Source: Candidatus Aalborgicola bjergmarkensis
GTDB taxonomy: Bacteria > Pseudomonadota > Gammaproteobacteria > Burkholderiales > Burkholderiaceae_C
DNA: 64,000 nt
Assembly (NCBI GenBank): GCA_016708725.1
Contig: JADJFE010000037.1
Coordinates: forward strand, 34,511-98,510
Direction: 5' to 3'
A model generated the notes under the pieces. That model saw nothing but the letters and a program-made list of their open reading frames with translations. It had not been told where the DNA came from and searched no databases. The translations under genes and the position numbers were made by a program. Positions 60,924 through 64,000 of the stretch are shown here, one piece after another (position 1 is the first letter of the stretch; every line of letters starts with the position of its first letter).

Positions 60924-62171
60924 TCATGGAGGCGATGATCCCCACAAAGTCGAAAGCGGTGCAGCCCAGAGGCCATCTCCCAGCGGCAGCGTTTCTTCAC
61001 CGTCGTACAGCAAAACACCCATCTTGAACTGGGCTCCAGCCAGAGCGGAGAGTTTTTTCAACCCCCGCAGATCGCCTTCCCTGACCGTAGCCGCCGCCTT
61101 GACCTCGACGCCGACCAACTGTCCGGCGGCGTTCTCGATCACCACATCCACCTCGAATTTGTCGGCATCACGGTAATACATCAACCGATAGTCGCCATCT
61201 GCCGTGGTGGTGTGCTTCAACAACTCTGCGAACACGAATGTTTCCAGCACATGCCCGAACCGTGTTCGGTCCTGCAAAACCTCCTCAAGGCCCAGGTCGA
61301 GCAGCGTGGCAAGCAAGCCGGAGTCGATGAATTGCAACTTGGGCGTCTTGACGACCCGGTTGAGACGGTTGCGCGCCCACACGTCCACGCGCTTGAGCAG
61401 GTACATCTGCTCAAGGGCACCCATGTAACGAGCGGCTGTCTTGCCGTCCAGGCTGACCTGCCCCCCGAGCTGGGTGTAGTTGCACATTTCCCCGGCGGTC
61501 TGGGCCAGTGCACGCAGGAAACGTGGCAACTGGTCCAGCTTGTCAATACCCGCCACGTCACGCACATCACGCTGGATGAGGGCATCCATATACTGCCGAC
61601 ACCAAGCCATCCGTCGCTTAGGTGCGGATCGGGCAATTGCCTGTGGATATCCCCCGCGCAACACACGCTCGACCAGATCACGGCCAACTGCAGGAGTGCC
61701 TGGCTTGGCGAGCTGCCCGCAAAATACACGATCAATCCAGTTGCCCGATTGCCCTTCGATCTCACTCTGGGACAAAGGCAAAAGTGACAAGGTTTCCATG
61801 CGACCGGCCAGAGAATCTGCAACCGTCGGCAAGGCCATCAGGTTGGCCGATCCGGTGAGTAAAAAACGTCCAGGACGACGGTCCTCATCGACACTTTTCT
61901 TGATGGTCAGCAGCAACTGTGGTGCGCGCTGGATTTCATCAATCACGGCCTGGTCCAGACTGCGAACCATGCCAACCGGGTCTTCGCGCGCCGACAACAG
62001 TGTCAGCTCATCATCCAGTGTCAGATAACGCAGACCGCTCCCGGCCATCTGGCGCACCAGGGTGGTTTTACCCGCCTGGCGCGGGCCAGCCAGCAAAACC
62101 ACTGGCGTATCCAGCATGGCTTCTGCAATGCGTGGTTCGATCCAGCGGGGGTAAAGGGCAGGCGTATGCAT
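60924..62171 (-). CDS. AAA ATPase with DUF4143, second paralogue
   Basis: A 415-residue protein of the same family as the downstream gene: LLAGPRQAGKTTLVRQMA, FLLTGSANLMALP, KLQFIDSGLLATLLDLG, and YYRDADKFEVDVVIENAAG / GVEVKAAATV. The two share order of motifs but not close sequence, so they are separate acquisitions rather than a recent duplicate. Confidence 0.9.
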   Translation of the reverse strand: MHTPALYPRWIEPRIAEAMLDTPVVLLAGPRQAGKTTLVRQMAGSGLRYLTLDDELTLLSAREDPVGMVRSLDQAVIDEIQRAPQLLLTIKKSVDEDRRPGRFLLTGSANLMALPTVADSLAGRMETLSLLPLSQSEIEGQSGNWIDRVFCGQLAKPGTPAVGRDLVERVLRGGYPQAIARSAPKRRMAWCRQYMDALIQRDVRDVAGIDKLDQLPRFLRALAQTAGEMCNYTQLGGQVSLDGKTAARYMGALEQMYLLKRVDVWARNRLNRVVKTPKLQFIDSGLLATLLDLGLEEVLQDRTRFGHVLETFVFAELLKHTTTADGDYRLMYYRDADKFEVDVVIENAAGQLVGVEVKAAATVREGDLRGLKKLSALAGAQFKMGVLLYDGEETLPLGDGLWAAPLSTLWGSSPP

Positions 62172-62390
62172 GCTTGCATAGTATCGTAAATTACGGAATG
62201 TAGGAGCGTGAAATTCGGAATCTAATCACGTGAATTACGGAAAATAGCCGTTGGCAGTCTGCTGACCGCGCCCGGTTGTGTACGGAAACCGCAGTCATTC
62301 ATCCGCATCCATCCTTCGGCGCTCAAAATAACTGACCCACCTGTGCTCACAGAAAGCTGACCCACCGGTTGCGCGGCTGTTTGTAACTTG
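62172..62390. other. Intergenic region with tgacccacc repeats
   Basis: 'actgacccacctgtgctcac' and 'agctgacccaccggttgcgc' (62330-62370) form a direct repeat of the kind found as multiple terminal repeats in IS21 elements. It could be the outer end of the decayed IS21 element that begins at 62949. No gene is seen. Confidence 0.45.
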
Positions 62391-62624
62391 ATGGCCTGCA
62401 GGAAACAGAATCGGCGATCATTGGCTCGACCAATGTGCGTGAAGAAGCGACTTCAGTTCATTGAAGAAGCAACCCGTTTGAAGATGAAATTTGGTTACGC
62501 AAGCATGGGTTGCCACCCTGCTCGACTGAGCATGATCACCTTCCGTGATGGATTGATTGCTGCATCCATCACCGTTGCTGATCAAATCGAGGCTCTTGCG
62601 TTGTTGGCAGAATACCGGTTTTGA
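62391..62624 (+). CDS. Small hypothetical protein
   Basis: A 77-residue frame (KKRLQFIEEATRLKMKFGYA ... GLIAASITVADQIEALALLAEYRF) with plausible coding character but no recognised family. It lies inside the region between the 'tgacccacc' repeats and istB, so it may be a passenger or a chance frame. From 62625 to 62948 nothing else is seen. Confidence 0.35.
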   Translation: MACRKQNRRSLARPMCVKKRLQFIEEATRLKMKFGYASMGCHPARLSMITFRDGLIAASITVADQIEALALLAEYRF

Positions 62625-62948
62625 TACTTGGTGAACCGGTGTAAAGGTGGAACTGAGAGTCAAGACAAAATTTTCAGTTAATTTAAGCTGTTCTCGTTTT
62701 GTGCGTATGCAACTGGATGGCGTTGCCCCGGGTTTTTGTCTTGGTATTGGTCTTCATGGTTTTATTTTCAAATGGCAATTTGGCAAGCGAAGCGCGTCAG
62801 GCCCGTGGGCAAGACCCTTGTGGGTAAGTACGGGTGGGGAGGTGTGGGTATGTGGTCAAGCTGGGCGTTTTGCAAGCTTGTCCACATATCCACGCCGACC
62901 CTACTTATCCATCAAGCAGATACTGCACGGCGGTGGTGAGACGGTTTC

Positions 62949-63791
62949 TTACTTTGCCTTGGGGCTCGCAGGACTGGTTGAGCTCTGCACAGGTGCTGTG
63001 GCAGGTGCGCTGGTGCGCAAAGATGCACCTTCAATGCGGATGGTGATGCGGTGGTGCTGCAGCCGATCAAGCAAGGCATCGACCAGCGGCTTGTTGTTAA
63101 ACAACTCGTACCACTGGGGTAGTCCAAATTCGTAGTGATGATGGTGCTCACCCGCCCATAGCGTTGATCCATCAGACGAAAGAACGCGTTGGTCTGTTCT
63201 GTCTTCAAGTTCAAGTAACCCAGCTCGTCAATGCAAAGCGGCTGCATACGTGCAAGCGCCGTGAGCAGCTTGGTTGTGGAGCGATCTGCCAGCGAGGCAT
63301 ACAGCTCATCGAGCAGCGCCTGCGCACTGTAAAAGCGCCCCCGCCAGCCATTGATGCAGGCCTGGCGCAATAGTCCCAGAGCGATGCCGGTCTTGCCGGT
63401 GCCGGTGCCACCAATGAGCACCAGATTGTCGGCGCGACGCACAAACTCCAAGTCGGCAAGACCGAGGATTTGTGCCTTATTCACCCCGCTTTGGCGATCA
63501 AAGGGAAAGGTGTCGATCGTCCATTGCCAGGGCAGGTGTGCCTGCGCCACCGATTGACTAATGAGCGTTCCCGCTGAAACGAAGCCTGCTCGCTTAGCAG
63601 GCGTTGCACCACCTCTGCGCAGAGGTGCCATTGCGCTCAGCGCGATCAAGTTCGCTGTCCAGCACACGCGCCATGCCTTTGAATTTCAACTCCGTTAGCA
63701 ATGCGTGCAAGGCCTCACGCGGGGTCGGGGTCGCTGTCGTTTTTGGTTTGCTCATCGTCTTTATCATCCGGTTCATTGGGGAGGTTGTCAT
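62949..63791 (-). pseudogene. istB: Second IS21-type istB, frameshifted
   Basis: The start MTTSPMNR overlaps the istA stop (ATGA). Its N-terminus (PREALHALLTELKFKGMARV) shifts frame near 63600 into SQSVAQAHLPWQWTIDTFPF ... LIGGTGTGKTGIALGLL (Walker A) and LCIDELGYLNL (Walker B). It shifts again near 63119, where one missing C turns YPQWYELFNNKP-like sequence into SGTSCLTTS. Two frameshifts make it inactive. It differs from the istB at 37851. Confidence 0.85.
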
Positions 63792-64000
63792 GGCTGCTCA
63801 CCTAGCGCAAAGAAGTCGCCTGCCACATGGCGCAACACCATGGACTCCAGTCGCGTCAAATCAAACAGACCGTGCCCGAGCGCCTGCTCCAGCGCTGCTA
63901 GAACGGCTGCGCTGGGTAGGTCCGTTTAATCTGTAGCAGTCGGTTCAGTGCCCGTGTACCACGCCCATTGAGGTGCTTGATGAGCGCTGTGACGTACGCA
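63788..64000 (-). pseudogene. istA: IS21-type istA 3' end, cut by window edge
   Basis: C-terminal IstA sequence YVTALIKHLNGRGTRALNRL then, after a one-base shift near 63905, VLAALEQALGHGLFDLTRLE ... FFALGEQP. The stop overlaps the istB start. The rest lies outside the window. Confidence 0.82.

Noticed and set aside
1..64000. tRNA, rRNA and riboswitch genes
   Set aside because: No cloverleaf, rRNA core or known riboswitch consensus was recognised by eye; a covariance-model scan would be needed to be certain.

Overview
The window reads as chromosomal DNA of a Gram-negative betaproteobacterium, most likely a Comamonadaceae (Rhodoferax/Polaromonas-like) member of the Burkholderiales. The evidence is the rplU-rpmA-obgE-proB block, recG-oxyR, the DUF1840 and polyhydroxyalkanoate-system genes, and intergenic repeats of the 'agctgctnccgc ... 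gcgggaagcgctatta' kind. The species assignment is inference.

Region 1 (1-25.6 kb) is mostly ordinary chromosome. It holds a CHASE4-GGDEF protein cut by the left edge, proB, obgE, rpmA, rplU, a FabR-like regulator, xerD, several cyclic-di-GMP proteins (GGDEF/EAL, HDOD, EAL), a small DUF4258/DUF2283 pair, and a bufferin-type copper-peptide cluster (bufA, a frameshifted bufB, bufC, doxX) divergent from an ECF sigma/anti-sigma pair. At 19.4-22 kb decayed genes (M50 peptidase, FitA antitoxin without its toxin, hsdR) surround an intact OLD-family ATPase-TOPRIM nuclease. Then come a peptidoglycan-binding/solute-binding fusion and a frameshifted membrane gene.

Region 2 (25.6-49.5 kb) is a composite accessory island. 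Five copies of one 172-bp MITE-like element, all in the same orientation, punctuate it. MITE1-MITE2 bracket a type I-G (former I-U) CRISPR-Cas locus without adaptation genes, its array lying between csb2 and cas3. MITE2-MITE3 bracket a two-gene ATPase plus DUF3226/TOPRIM operon. MITE3-MITE4 bracket a brnTA remnant, a decayed IS21 element and an integron array (toxin-antitoxin, a hypothetical gene, a small membrane protein, attI, a stub of intI). MITE4-MITE5 bracket a second integron array with the same borders but different cassettes. Fragments of the neighbouring chromosomal genes (solute-binding protein, membrane protein, FKBP isomerase, wax-ester synthase) are scattered inside the island, so it grew by repeated duplication and recombination.

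Region 3 (49.5-64 kb) returns to chromosome. It holds an FKBP isomerase, a wax ester synthase/DGAT, acyl-CoA-binding protein, a polyhydroxyalkanoate-system protein, a DUF1840 protein, a pseudouridine synthase, two tandem Uma2-family genes, recG, a coiled-coil membrane protein, oxyR and two DUF4143 ATPases. A second decayed IS21-type element runs off the right edge.

The functional theme is a storage-lipid and c-di-GMP-rich environmental bacterium carrying a mosaic immunity/adaptation island. No tRNA, rRNA, cas1, cas2, cas4 or complete integrase gene was recognised.
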